DNA of 57,159 nt from Thiomonas intermedia (GTDB taxonomy: Bacteria; Pseudomonadota; Gammaproteobacteria; Burkholderiales; Burkholderiaceae_C). Positions within the stretch are counted from its first letter, which is position 1; each line of letters opens with the position of its first letter. The translations under genes were made by a program, and so were the position numbers. Of the stretch, positions 27,201-34,780 are shown in pieces. The notes beneath the pieces are model-generated. The model was not told the DNA's origin and searched no databases. It saw nothing but the letters and a program-made list of their open reading frames with translations. Location of the stretch: contig DZDA01000005.1 of NCBI GenBank assembly GCA_022730375.1, positions 1-57,159 on the forward strand, read 5' to 3'.

Positions 27201-27604
27201 TCCCCGGCCACTGGATCACGCATCAGTCGTTCACCGCCACGTCGATGATCGGGGTCATCGCGCTGGCCGGCGTGGTGGTGCGCAACTCGCTGCTGCTGAT
27301 CGACTTCATCCTCGACTACCGCGCCCGCGGCTACAGCCTGCAGGAGTCGGTGGCGCAGGCCGGCGCGGTGCGTCTGCGACCCATTTTGCTCACCGCCCTG
27401 GCCATCATCTTCGGCTCGGCGGTCATGGTGTCCGATCCGGTGTTTGGCGGGCTGGCCGTGTCGCTGATTTTCGGCACCCTGCTGTCCACCATCCTCACCC
27501 TGATCGTCATCCCTCTGCTCTACTACGTCTGGCAGATCCGGGTGAAGCCCAAAGTTCCGCCCAAGGCCCCGGCCGCACCGGCTGAACCTGTGCTGACGAC
27601 TTGA
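24278..27604 (+). CDS. RND-family efflux pump, inner-membrane subunit
   Basis: A 1108-residue proton-driven pump with the usual RND layout: TM1, large periplasmic loop, TM2-6, a second loop, TM7-12. In TM4 the proton-relay motif reads LGLLVDGAIVVIENI (Asp421, Glu428): the second Asp of the HAE1 pair DD is Gly, as in metal pumps of the CzcA type, but the extra CzcA Asp six residues earlier is Ser. It therefore fits neither the drug nor the metal branch cleanly, and the substrate is unknown. The start is GTG with GGAGG five bases upstream, inside the end of the adaptor gene. A small DUF2892 gene follows by 38 bp. Confidence 0.93.
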   Translation: MAEHAAPINSAGKLARAFIESKITALIMVGLTLAGVLALLVTPREYNPQIVVPAANIIVAKPGAGPQEIQNLVVKPLEAIMASMSGVDHTYGYATNDFGVVTVQFKVGEDQEKSLVKMYNQLMQNLDRIPPGAMQPVIKPINVDDVPILTLTLSSAQMNGMQLRDVGEKVLAHLRNVPGVSFTEVVGGAPRAVNVAISPSKLAAAGIPLEQLDKILQGSNAAAPIGNLVDGNKVTPVRIDSFLGNAQQVGDILIGAPGGKPVYLKDVAKVTEGPEQVDDLSHFAWGLAAKGKPHGQEMSAVTLAIAKKSGTNAVVVVHDVLAKLSEIESYALPQGVHVTVTRDDGHKANEAVNTLVEHLGIAIVSVSLLLWFFLGWREAGIVTLTVPLTLFAVLTVDLIVGQTINRITLFALILSLGLLVDGAIVVIENIHRHLHGGPIKNFNRTVIQATNEIGNPTNMATLAVILAFVPMAFVSGMMGPFMRPIPINVPVAMIASLILAYTVVPWAARVWLSKKAMREALAHSSSLEEEGAHKQDKLHTAYLKLIEPMLRSRTRRNLMFLAVLLLLIVAMLMPAWQFIRPSGMNGPLSALGVELKMLPNDNTNTFLVQVDTPAGSTLERTDQVARAVGDVLAANPYVVDYQTFVGQAAPIDFASLVRGDMLKRGDNFAQIRVNLVGKGERSVESHEIVQKLYDQLAPVRARFPSTFIKLFETPPGPPVRAQVMAELYGPNYDTLRSSAKDVLGDFDKTYGLMNRDDSVTSTTSEYRIKIDRQKAAMSGIVPGQIIQLLHNYVSGLKVGAVHDSNALEPVNIIVRVPRADRQSPQQLLDVPIQNAQGKVIPLSAIATVEKATLAKPIYTRDQHPVVYVGGEMIHSSPVYATLSLNSMLDGKKLANGTTFTTGNLGFTETPASDLKGYQLLWGGEMRLTLDVFRDLGAAFMVALVFIYLLLVAYYKSFLLPVIVMGAIPLTLIGVFPGHWITHQSFTATSMIGVIALAGVVVRNSLLLIDFILDYRARGYSLQESVAQAGAVRLRPILLTALAIIFGSAVMVSDPVFGGLAVSLIFGTLLSTILTLIVIPLLYYVWQIRVKPKVPPKAPAAPAEPVLTT

Positions 27605-27642
27605 ATCTGACTACTCAACGATCACAACCTTGGAGATTTGAA

Positions 27643-27867
27643 ATGACTGTCGAACGCTATATCCGTGTTATCGCAGGCACCTTTGTGCTGCTGTCCGTGC
27701 TGCTGGGCGCGCCCGCCAGCCCGATCTTCGTCTCGCAGTGGTTCCTGCTGGTCACCGGCTTCGTGGGCGCCAACCTGCTGCAGTTCGGTTTCACCAATCT
27801 GTGCCCGCTAGGCTTTTTCCTGCGCAAGCTGGGCGTGCCCGATTCCAAAGCCAACTGCTGCGGCTGA
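27643..27867 (+). CDS. DUF2892 (YgaP-like) small membrane protein
   Basis: A 74-residue protein with two membrane helices (about 8-24 and 29-48) and the DUF2892 pattern (VERYIRVIAGTFVLLS, then FGFTNLCPLGFFLRKLG). DUF2892 is the membrane part of YgaP-type rhodaneses and often occurs alone in sulfur-related operons. The cytosolic tail ends with a vicinal cysteine pair (NCCG) in addition to Cys at NLCPLG, so thiol chemistry is conceivable. ATG 27643 has GGAG seven bases upstream. It lies between the RND pump and the TDT channel genes, nine bases before the latter's first possible start. Confidence 0.88.
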   Translation: MTVERYIRVIAGTFVLLSVLLGAPASPIFVSQWFLLVTGFVGANLLQFGFTNLCPLGFFLRKLGVPDSKANCCG

Positions 27868-27879
27868 TCGGGCAGGGTG

Positions 27880-28887
27880 ATGGCACGTTCTGCTCATCCC
27901 CGCCTCAAGTTCCTCGCGCCCGGCTGGTTTGCCGTGGTCGTGGGCTGGGGCGGCCTCGCTTTGGCCTGGCATCAGGCCACAGCCCTGCTCGGTGAACCCG
28001 CGGCCATGATCTCGCAGGCGCTGGGCTGGGCCGCCATTGGCGCGCTGGGCGTGCTCGCGCTGCTCACCGGGCTGAGATTGCAGCGGCATGCCACCGACTG
28101 GTTGGCCGATGTGCGCCACCCCGTGCGGCATCCCGTGCTGGCCCTGGCGCCCATGGCGATGCTGGTGACAGCCGGGTTTGCCGTGCAAGTGCTGGGCGCC
28201 AACAACGTCTGGATGGCTGGATTCTGGATGCTGGGCGCCTTGGCTCAGTTGGCCGCGACGGTCTGGATCTTTCATCGCCTGCGGCAGAGTGCAGCGACTG
28301 ACAAAGCGCCGAATTGGGCGGGCATTACCCCAGCGCTCTTTCTGGCCGCGGCGGGCAATGTCGTCGTGCCCTATGCCGGCGTCGACCTCGGTTTTCAGAT
28401 CTGGTCCGTGGCGCAGTGGACGATTGGTGCGCTCTTTTTTGTCGTGGTGCAGGTGCTGTTCATGGTGCGCGTCACGGCCTTCGGCATGCTGCCGCGCAAG
28501 CTCTTGCCCATGCTGTTCATCACAGTAGCACCTCCGGCGGCCGGTGGCCTGGGCCTGGCTCAACTGGGCGCGCCCGTCGAGGCACTGGAAGGAGCGTGGG
28601 GCATTGCGCTGTTCTTCGTCATTCTGAGCTTTCTGTCGTTCAAGCCGATGATGCAGGAAGCCTTTGCCATCGGCCACTGGGCGCTGTCCTTCCCCTTGGC
28701 CGCGTTTGCCGGCCTCTCGATGCACCTCGCCCTCATGACGCAAAACGGCGCGATGCAGACCTTTGCCATTCTGGCGCTGGCGCTGGCCTCGGTGATCATT
28801 GGCTGGTTGAGCCTGGCGACGGCGCGCGGCCTGCGCGATGGCAGTTTGCTCGCACCCGAGCCGGTGGCGCTGATTCATGCGGCCTGA
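27880..28887 (+). CDS. TDT/SLAC1-family (TehA-like) membrane transporter
   Basis: A 335-residue integral membrane protein with about ten helices of the TehA/SLAC1/Mae1 family (tellurite-resistance/dicarboxylate transporter family). Family members pass anions; fungal Ssu1, a sulfite exporter, is one. Runs such as LGANNVWMAGFWMLGALAQL, LFLAAAGNVVVPYAGVDLG and VQVLFMVRVTAFGMLPRKLLPMLF fit the five hairpin repeats. GTG at 27877 and ATG at 27880 are both possible; the ribosome site is weak (GGGCAGGG). Its place in the RND cluster, between DUF2892 and a CsoR/RcnR-family regulator, suggests export of an anion related to the pump substrate; I suggest sulfite or another sulfur anion only as a hypothesis. 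Confidence 0.85.
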   Translation: MARSAHPRLKFLAPGWFAVVVGWGGLALAWHQATALLGEPAAMISQALGWAAIGALGVLALLTGLRLQRHATDWLADVRHPVRHPVLALAPMAMLVTAGFAVQVLGANNVWMAGFWMLGALAQLAATVWIFHRLRQSAATDKAPNWAGITPALFLAAAGNVVVPYAGVDLGFQIWSVAQWTIGALFFVVVQVLFMVRVTAFGMLPRKLLPMLFITVAPPAAGGLGLAQLGAPVEALEGAWGIALFFVILSFLSFKPMMQEAFAIGHWALSFPLAAFAGLSMHLALMTQNGAMQTFAILALALASVIIGWLSLATARGLRDGSLLAPEPVALIHAA

Positions 28888-28992
28888 ACGGGCTTGGCTG
28901 GTGCAGCCGACGGATTCGAGCCGCTCGCCTATGATGGAGAAAATCGGATGAAACGCGGCAGCAAGCCCATACAGATTCCCGGAGCCATCACC

Positions 28993-29286
28993 ATGTCAGT
29001 TCTGACCAACGAAGCCTCTCGCACGGACATTCTCAACCGCCTCAAGCGTGCCGAAGGGCAGATGCGCGGCGTGCAGCGCATGATCGAAGAGGGCGAGCCC
29101 TGTCTGAAGGTGGCGCAGCAACTCTCGGCGGTGCGCAAGGCGCTCGACAGCACTTTTGTGCGCATGACCGTGTGCTATCTGGAGCAGGAACTCGACGGGC
29201 GTCTGGAGCACACCGAGGGCGGCGAGCAGCCCAAGCTCAGCGCCATGCTCGACGAAGTCGAAACCCTGCTGGCCCGGATGAACTGA
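28993..29286 (+). CDS. CsoR/RcnR-family regulator with non-canonical cysteine pair
   Basis: A 97-residue all-helical DUF156 repressor: NRLKRAEGQMRGVQRMIEEG is the family helix 1, Cys37 in GEPCLKVAQQLSAV is the conserved first ligand. Aligned without gaps to M. tuberculosis CsoR (Cys36, His61, Cys65), the second and third copper ligands are Tyr62 and Glu66, and an extra Cys61 sits one residue before the His position. CstR-type persulfide sensors have a 29-residue cysteine spacing; here it is 24. It is thus neither a standard copper sensor nor a typical CstR. An upstream ATG at 28948 also has a GGAG; 28993 (GGAG eight bases upstream) fits the family start. It ends the RND cluster, convergent with mnmA by six bases. 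Confidence 0.9.
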   Translation: MSVLTNEASRTDILNRLKRAEGQMRGVQRMIEEGEPCLKVAQQLSAVRKALDSTFVRMTVCYLEQELDGRLEHTEGGEQPKLSAMLDEVETLLARMN

Positions 29287-29292
29287 AAGTTT

Positions 29293-30399
29293 TCAGTCGT
29301 TCCTCGATGCGGCCTCGATGATGCCGCCACCTAGGCAGACCTCGCCGTCATACAGCACCGCAGACTGTCCCGGTGTCACCGCCCATTGCGGTGAGTCGAA
29401 CTTCAGGGTGAAGCGCTCAGTGCCTTGGCCCTGATAACGGCCAGCGGCGTCCACCTGACGATAGCGAGTCTTCGCACCGTAGCCACAGTCCCCATCAGCG
29501 GGCGCCGTGCCCGACACCCAACTGGCCGACAGCGCCTGCAGCGTGTGGCTTAGCAGCAGCGGATGATCGTGGCCCTGCGCCACGATGAGTTGATTGCGTT
29601 CCAGATCCTTTGCGGCCACGAACCAGGGCTCGCCGTTGCCGCTCTTGCTTCCCCCCAGGCCGATGCCCTTGCGTTGCCCCAGGGTGTAGAACGCCAGTCC
29701 CAGATGCTGGCCTATGGTCTTGCCCTCCGGGGTTTTCATCGCGCCGGGTTGCGTGGGCAGGTAGCGGCTGAGAAAGTCGCGAAACGGACGCTCGCCGATG
29801 AAGCAGATGCCGGTGGAGTCTTTTTTGCGGGCGTTGTGCAGGCCTATCGCTTCGGCTACTTTGCGCACTTCAGTCTTGTTCAGCTCGCCCACTGGAAACA
29901 GCGTGCGCGCAAGTTGCGCCTGATTGAGTCGGTGCAGAAAGTAGCTCTGGTCTTTCGAGGCGTCCAGCCCGCGCAGCAGCTCGAAGCCGTGGTCGGTCTC
30001 ACGCACCCGCGCGTAATGTCCGGTGGCGATGCGGTCTGCGCCCAGGCGCATGGCATGGTCGAGAAAGGCCTTGAACTTGATCTCGGCGTTGCACAGCACG
30101 TCCGGGTTGGGCGTGCGTCCAGCGGCGTATTCGCGCAGGAAATCGGCAAACACCCGCTCTTTGTATTCCGCCGCGAAATTCACCGCCTCGATATCGATGC
30201 CGATGCGGTCGGCCACGCTCGCGGCGTCGAGCCAGTCCTGACGCGTGGAGCAGTATTCACTGTCATCGTCGTCTTCCCAGTTTTTCATGAACAGGCCAAC
30301 GACCGTGTACCCCTGCTGTTTGAGCAGCCAGGCGGAAACGGAGGAATCGACCCCGCCGGAAAGCCCGACCACGACGGTGCCGCGAGAAGAAGATGTCAT
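29293..30399 (-). CDS. mnmA: tRNA-specific 2-thiouridylase MnmA
   Basis: Installs sulfur at position 2 of the wobble uridine of tRNA Lys, Glu and Gln, using sulfur relayed from IscS. The 368-residue protein has the PP-loop [11 protein letters not shown] (10-20), the catalytic cysteines Cys103 ([12 protein letters not shown]) and Cys199 ([12 protein letters not shown]), and the C-terminal beta-barrel. The ATG at 30399 matches the family; a longer frame to 30441 runs into the upstream gene. It follows the Nudix gene by 28 bp, the same pairing as nudJ-mnmA in E. coli, and is convergent with the CsoR-like gene. Confidence 0.96.
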   Translation of the reverse strand: MTSSSRGTVVVGLSGGVDSSVSAWLLKQQGYTVVGLFMKNWEDDDDSEYCSTRQDWLDAASVADRIGIDIEAVNFAAEYKERVFADFLREYAAGRTPNPDVLCNAEIKFKAFLDHAMRLGADRIATGHYARVRETDHGFELLRGLDASKDQSYFLHRLNQAQLARTLFPVGELNKTEVRKVAEAIGLHNARKKDSTGICFIGERPFRDFLSRYLPTQPGAMKTPEGKTIGQHLGLAFYTLGQRKGIGLGGSKSGNGEPWFVAAKDLERNQLIVAQGHDHPLLLSHTLQALSASWVSGTAPADGDCGYGAKTRYRQVDAAGRYQGQGTERFTLKFDSPQWAVTPGQSAVLYDGEVCLGGGIIEAASRND

Positions 30400-30427
30400 G
30401 CGCAAATTGTAGAAAAACGGGCTGGGT

Positions 30428-30916
30428 TCAACCGAACACACTTGGGTCGGTGGCGATCAGTTCCAGGGGGTAGCGCTGCCCCCGTAAGTAATCCTCAACG
30501 CAACGCAACACCAGCGGGCTGCGATGACGACTGGCACTGGCGCGCAGGGCGTCGAGGTCCATCCATACCGTGCGCACGATGCCTTCATCCAGTGCGCGCC
30601 CGGGGTCTGCTGCGGAGAGTTCGCCGCAGAACGCGAGTCGCAGATAGCTCACATCCTGATGGCCGTTTGCAGTGTGACGCTGGGTGCGCGACAGATACAC
30701 GCCCACCAAGTCGGTGGGGACGAACACCCGGCCGGTTTCTTCCAGTGCTTCACGTACCGCGCCCTGCAGCGGGCTTTCACCCACTTCCAGATGGCCTGCG
30801 GGCTGGTTCAGGCGCAAGCCACCCGCCGTCTGCTCTTCGACGAGCAGAAAACGACCGGCCTGTTCGACGATTGCGGCAACCGTGACGCGAGGACGCGCAG
30901 AGGGATCAGATTGCAT
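30428..30916 (-). CDS. nudJ: NudJ-like Nudix hydrolase
   Basis: A 162-residue cytosolic Nudix pyrophosphatase. The box is complete: [22 protein letters not shown] (G-x5-E-x7-REUxEExGU). E. coli NudJ hydrolyses nucleoside tri- and diphosphates and the thiamin precursor HMP-PP. The runs [11 protein letters not shown] and VVYL-like [21 protein letters not shown], and the position directly before mnmA, support NudJ. The ATG at 30916 gives the family N-terminus [11 protein letters not shown]; a longer frame to 30988 crosses the tandem repeat at 30942-30969 and is unlikely to be translated. Confidence 0.87.
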   Translation of the reverse strand: MQSDPSARPRVTVAAIVEQAGRFLLVEEQTAGGLRLNQPAGHLEVGESPLQGAVREALEETGRVFVPTDLVGVYLSRTQRHTANGHQDVSYLRLAFCGELSAADPGRALDEGIVRTVWMDLDALRASASRHRSPLVLRCVEDYLRGQRYPLELIATDPSVFG

Positions 30917-30941
30917 GGCGGCAAGAATGAAAGAAATTGAA

Positions 30942-30969
30942 ATAGGGCTTGATGCATAGGGCTTGATGC
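30942..30969. repeat. 14-bp perfect tandem duplication
   Basis: ATAGGGCTTGATGC occurs twice in direct succession (30942-30955, 30956-30969) in the divergent intergenic space between the Nudix gene and pntAA. It lies about 26 bp upstream of the Nudix start and is followed on the plus strand by an A/T-rich stretch (AAAATATTAAAAAA). Confidence 0.92.
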
Positions 30970-31043
30970 AAAATATTAAAAAAGGCAAAAGAGATTTCCT
31001 GATGTACGTAATTTGCGCTGCGGCAATCTTAGGGAAAACGCGG

Positions 31044-31139
31044 GATAATGCTGCACTTGGATCTATTGCTTAGGCAAGCAGATTTGTTCCGACTGAGTGG
31101 GGCTGAAACGACCTCGTGTTCGTGCTGCGTTCAGACCCC
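31044..31139 (+). promoter_or_regulatory. pntAA promoter element and structured leader
   Basis: GATAAT (31044-31049) is a good -10 match, with no clear -35. It would give a leader of about 110 nt. Within it GGGGCTGAA (31099-31107) pairs with TTCAGACCCC (31130-31139) apart from one bulged A, enclosing a 22-nt loop, ending 29 bp before the pntAA start. Whether the hairpin regulates pnt is unknown. Confidence 0.4.
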
Positions 31140-31168
31140 GATAAAGCAGACTTCAAAGGAGAGACTCC

Positions 31169-32290
31169 ATGCGTATCGGCATTCCGGCAGAAACTTTGGC
31201 CGGCGAAGCCCGTGTTGCAGCAACACCGGAAACAGTCAAAAAATTGATTGCCCAGGGGCACACCGTCGTGATACAGGCCGATGCCGGCCTGCGCGCCGAC
31301 GCCCCTGACGCAGATTACATCGCCGTTGGCGCCGCCATCGGCGATCGCGCCGAGGCCTTTGCGGCCGAAATGGTGCTCAAGGTCAGGCCTCCCACAGCCG
31401 AGGAACTCGGGCTGATGAAGACCGGCACCGTGTTGGTCGGCATGCTCGATCCCTTCAACGCCGAAGGCTTGCAGGCCATGACCGACGCGGGCCTGACGGC
31501 GTTTGCGCTCGAAGCGGCGCCGCGTACCTCACGGGCGCAGAGCATGGACGTGTTGTCCAGCCAGGCCAATATCGGCGGTTATAAGGCCGTCATGCTGGCG
31601 GCTAATCTTTACCAGCGCTTCATGCCCATGCTGATGACGGCGGCCGGCACGGTGAAGGCCGCGCGCGTGGTGATTCTGGGGGCCGGGGTGGCGGGTTTGC
31701 AGGCCATTGCCACGGCAAAACGTCTGGGCGCGGTGATCGAGGCTTCGGACGTGCGCCCTGCGGTCAAAGAGCAGATCGAGTCGCTGGGCGCGAAGTTCAT
31801 CGACGTGCCCTTCGAAACCGATGAAGAGCGCGATATTGCCCAAGGCGTCGGCGGTTATGCCCGTCCAATGCCCGCCAGTTGGATGCTGCGGCAATCCGCC
31901 CTCGTTGCCGAGCGGGTCAAGCAGGCCAATGTGGTCATTTCCACTGCGCTGATACCGGGCCGCCGGGCGCCGGTGCTGATTACCGAGGAAATGGTCAAGT
32001 CGATGAAGCCGGGCTCGGTGATTATCGACATGGCCGCGGCGCAGGGCGGCAACTGCCCTTTGACCGAAGCTGGAAAAATTGTGGTCAAGCATGGCGTGAC
32101 CTTAGTTGGAGAAACCAATCTTCCCGCCCTCGTGGCCGCCGATGCATCGGCTCTGTACGCGCGCAATGTGCTCGATTTTCTGAAACTGGTGTTCGACAAG
32201 GAAAAGGGTTTTGTGGTGAATATGGAAGACGACATCGTCGCCGCCTGCCTGATGTGCCGCGATGGACAGTTGCTGCGCAAGACGGCCTGA
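31169..32290 (+). CDS. pntAA: NAD(P) transhydrogenase alpha subunit, part 1
   Basis: The cytosolic NAD(H)-binding domain I of proton-translocating transhydrogenase, which reduces NADP with NADH using the proton gradient. The 373-residue protein begins MRIGIPAETLAGEARVA and shows the Rossmann run VVILGAGVAGLQAIATAKRLGA, EASDVRPAVKEQIESLGA and the loop GGYARPMPASWM. AAGGAGAG lies just upstream of the ATG. In this organism the alpha chain is split: the membrane part is a separate gene 45 bp downstream, followed by pntB, the common three-gene arrangement in many proteobacteria. Confidence 0.95.
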   Translation: MRIGIPAETLAGEARVAATPETVKKLIAQGHTVVIQADAGLRADAPDADYIAVGAAIGDRAEAFAAEMVLKVRPPTAEELGLMKTGTVLVGMLDPFNAEGLQAMTDAGLTAFALEAAPRTSRAQSMDVLSSQANIGGYKAVMLAANLYQRFMPMLMTAAGTVKAARVVILGAGVAGLQAIATAKRLGAVIEASDVRPAVKEQIESLGAKFIDVPFETDEERDIAQGVGGYARPMPASWMLRQSALVAERVKQANVVISTALIPGRRAPVLITEEMVKSMKPGSVIIDMAAAQGGNCPLTEAGKIVVKHGVTLVGETNLPALVAADASALYARNVLDFLKLVFDKEKGFVVNMEDDIVAACLMCRDGQLLRKTA

Positions 32291-32335
32291 TTTTCCACCC
32301 CGTCAATGATTTTCATCCTGAACAAGGACTGAACC

Positions 32336-32638
32336 ATGCATGAAATCTCTCCTCTGGTGATCAATTTCACCATTTTTGTTTTGGCAATCTATGTGGGCTA
32401 CCACGTGGTATGGAATGTCACCCCGGCTTTGCATACCCCGCTGATGGCGGTGACCAACGCCATATCCGCCATCATCATCGTGGGCGCCATGCTGGCCGCA
32501 GCGTTGACCGTGACGCCACTGGGCAAAGTCATGGGAACCCTCGCGGTCGCGCTGGCTGCCGTCAATGTATTCGGCGGCTTTCTCGTGACGCGGCGCATGC
32601 TGGCCATGTTCAAAAAGAAAACAGCCGGCAAAAGCTAA
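32336..32638 (+). CDS. pntAB: NAD(P) transhydrogenase alpha subunit, part 2
   Basis: A 100-residue inner-membrane protein, the short N-terminal half of the proton-channel domain II. Three to four helices are visible (about 7-25, 35-57, 60-83) with the family motif [19 protein letters not shown]. It works with PntB membrane helices to couple hydride transfer to proton flow. It lies between pntAA and pntB on the same strand. The 103 bp before pntB hold no gene. Confidence 0.94.
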   Translation: MHEISPLVINFTIFVLAIYVGYHVVWNVTPALHTPLMAVTNAISAIIIVGAMLAAALTVTPLGKVMGTLAVALAAVNVFGGFLVTRRMLAMFKKKTAGKS

Positions 32639-32741
32639 ATCACACCCCAATAGATATCTGACGTTACCGCTTCGCCAACAGATGTCGCACCGATCTGGTT
32701 CGAACCGCGGCAGGTGACGCGCAGCATCAAGGACTCAATTT

Positions 32742-34178
32742 ATGACACTCAGCATGAATCTCGTGACCCTGCTGTATTTGCTCGCAGCGGTCTTTTTCAT
32801 TCAAGCGCTCAAAGGCTTGTCGCACCCGACGACCAGCCGACGCGGAAATGTGTTCGGCATGGTAGGCATGGCCATCGCGGTACTCACCACCGTGGCCCTG
32901 ATCATCAAAATCGGTGGTGACGCTGGTGCGCTTGGCCTCAGCTATGTCCTGCTGGGCCTGGTGATCGGCGGCGGTATTGGCGCGGTCATGGCCAATCGCG
33001 TTGAAATGACCAAAATGCCTGAACTGGTCGCTTTCATGCACAGCATGATCGGTCTGGCGGCGGTATTCATCGCCGTGGCCGCGGTGGCCGAGCCGCATGC
33101 CTTCGGCATTGTTCAGTCGGCGGGCGACCTGCTGCCCAAAGGCAACCGTATCGAGTTGTTCATTGGCACCATCATTGGCGCGGTGACGTTCAGCGGTTCC
33201 GTGATCGCCTTTGGAAAATTGTCCGGGCGCTACAAATTCCGGCTTTTTCAGGGTGCCCCGGTGCGATTTCCGGCGCAGCACTGGGTGAATCTGCTGATTG
33301 GCTTGGCAGCGGTCGCTTGCGGTATCTGGTTTTTTGTCTCCCTGTCCTGGACGCCTTTCCTGATCATGATGGCCCTGGCCTTTGTGCTGGGGGTTCTGAT
33401 CATTATTCCGATCGGCGGCGCCGACATGCCGGTAGTGGTGTCGATGCTCAACAGTTATTCCGGATGGGCTGCGGCCGGCATTGGTTTTTCGCTCGAAAAC
33501 AATATGCTCATCATCGCCGGTTCATTGGTCGGATCTTCCGGTGCGATTCTGAGTTACATCATGTGCAAGGCGATGAACCGCTCGTTCATCAGCGTGATTC
33601 TTGGCGGGTTTGGCGCCGAGTCTTCGACGACGACCGCGGCAGTGCAGCAGCGCCCGGTGAAATCCGGCAGCCCGGATGACGCCGCGTTTCTCTTGTCCAA
33701 TGCCGAAACTGTCATCATTGTGCCCGGTTACGGTTTGGCCGTGGCCCGCGCGCAGCATGCTGTCAAGGAACTGGCGCTGAAACTCACCGAGCACGGAGTG
33801 AATGTGAAATATGCGATTCACCCTGTGGCCGGCCGCATGCCGGGCCATATGAATGTGCTGCTCGCCGAGGCCGAGGTGCCCTACGATCAGGTTTTCGAAA
33901 TGGACGATATCAACCCAGAGTTCGGGCAGGCTGATGTCGCCGTGATTCTTGGCGCCAATGACGTGGTCAATCCTTCGGCGAAGAACGATCCAAAATCACC
34001 GATTGCCGGTATGCCGATTCTTGAGGCTTACAAGGCAAAAACGGTGATCGTGAACAAGCGATCGATGGCCGCAGGGTATGCTGGCCTGGATAACGAACTG
34101 TTTTACATGGACAAAACCATGATGGTATTCGGTGATGCCAAAAAAATCGTAGAAGATATCACCAAAGCCATCGAATGA
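32742..34178 (+). CDS. pntB: NAD(P) transhydrogenase beta subunit
   Basis: A 478-residue subunit with an N-terminal membrane region of about eight to nine helices (domain II) and a C-terminal cytosolic NADP(H)-binding domain III (about 300-478). Domain III shows IIVPGYGLAVARAQHAVKEL, HPVAGRMPGHMNVLLAEA, DINPEFGQADVAVILGANDVVNP and KRSMAAGYAGLDN, the full family set. AAGGA lies eight bases before the ATG at 32742. It closes the pnt operon, ending at an intrinsic terminator 30 bp downstream. Confidence 0.96.
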   Translation: MTLSMNLVTLLYLLAAVFFIQALKGLSHPTTSRRGNVFGMVGMAIAVLTTVALIIKIGGDAGALGLSYVLLGLVIGGGIGAVMANRVEMTKMPELVAFMHSMIGLAAVFIAVAAVAEPHAFGIVQSAGDLLPKGNRIELFIGTIIGAVTFSGSVIAFGKLSGRYKFRLFQGAPVRFPAQHWVNLLIGLAAVACGIWFFVSLSWTPFLIMMALAFVLGVLIIIPIGGADMPVVVSMLNSYSGWAAAGIGFSLENNMLIIAGSLVGSSGAILSYIMCKAMNRSFISVILGGFGAESSTTTAAVQQRPVKSGSPDDAAFLLSNAETVIIVPGYGLAVARAQHAVKELALKLTEHGVNVKYAIHPVAGRMPGHMNVLLAEAEVPYDQVFEMDDINPEFGQADVAVILGANDVVNPSAKNDPKSPIAGMPILEAYKAKTVIVNKRSMAAGYAGLDNELFYMDKTMMVFGDAKKIVEDITKAIE

Positions 34179-34208
34179 TGGATTGAAGCATTCCAGTGCT
34201 TATGAATG

Positions 34209-34236
34209 AGCCCGCCTTGTGCGGGCTTTTTTATTT
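34209..34236 (+). terminator. Intrinsic terminator of the pnt operon
   Basis: A perfect 7-bp stem (AGCCCGC at 34209-34215, GCGGGCT at 34221-34227), 5-nt loop and a long T-rich run (TTTTTTATTTTTT). It lies 30 bp after the pntB stop. Confidence 0.92.
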
Positions 34237-34292
34237 TTTGTTTTGTCGTATGATGAGCCCGTTTTTAACTTTCAACACAGGAGAAGGTGCTC

Positions 34293-34592
34293 ATGGCAAC
34301 GTATAAAGAATTGCAGTCACAGATTGAAGCCCTCAAACAGCAGGCCGAAACGCAACGCAAGGCAGAGATTGCTGCCGTGGTGAGCGATATTCGCGCCAAA
34401 ATGGACGAATACGGTATTACCTTGGCCGATCTCGGTTCGCGTCGCGGCGGGGCGTCGTCCAAGGGATCGACGGTCGCGCCGAAATATCGCAACGCGCAGA
34501 CGGGCGAAACTTGGACCGGCCGGGGAAAAATGCCGCGCTGGCTTCAAAGCGCGGTGGACGGCGGTAAAAGCAAGGAATCTTTCCTGATCTGA
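34293..34592 (+). CDS. H-NS-family nucleoid protein
   Basis: A 99-residue DNA-binding protein of the H-NS type found in Burkholderiales. The N-terminal coiled coil (about 3-45, KELQSQIEALKQQAETQRK) mediates oligomerisation; a flexible Gly/Ser-rich linker follows; the C-terminal DNA-binding loop is YRNAQTGETWTGRGKMPRWL, matching the H-NS core TWxGRGRxPxW. Such proteins silence A/T-rich, often foreign DNA. The ATG at 34293 follows AGGAGAAGG. A -10-like TATGAT lies at 34249-34254, just after the pnt terminator. The gene stands alone and ends at tandem hairpins. Confidence 0.93.
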   Translation: MATYKELQSQIEALKQQAETQRKAEIAAVVSDIRAKMDEYGITLADLGSRRGGASSKGSTVAPKYRNAQTGETWTGRGKMPRWLQSAVDGGKSKESFLI

Positions 34593-34615
34593 ATACAGCA
34601 CGGCGCTTTGCCTGC

Positions 34616-34670
34616 ATGTTGCGAGTGAGACTCGCAACATAAAAAAACCGGGAATGACCCGGTTTTTTTT
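34616..34670 (+). terminator. Tandem hairpin terminator after the H-NS gene
   Basis: Two adjacent perfect hairpins: ATGTTGCGAG (34616-34625) with its complement at 34631-34640, then AAAAAAACCGGG (34641-34652) with CCCGGTTTTTTT (34658-34669). The second has T-runs on both strands and should terminate in both directions. Confidence 0.92.
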
Positions 34671-34780
34671 ATGGGTGACGCTCTCAACGATGCATTGCGT
34701 TAAGTCATGATATTTACACGCAGTAGTGCGAGTGACGGCAAAAAATCGCGAGCATAGAGCCTGAGCCAGGAAACATGTGC

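Noticed and set aside
24902-27223. 773-codon open frame antisense to the RND pump gene
   Set aside because: GC-rich codon bias opens long antisense frames; the sequence is Arg/His/Gln-rich with no domain, while the plus strand encodes a complete RND protein.
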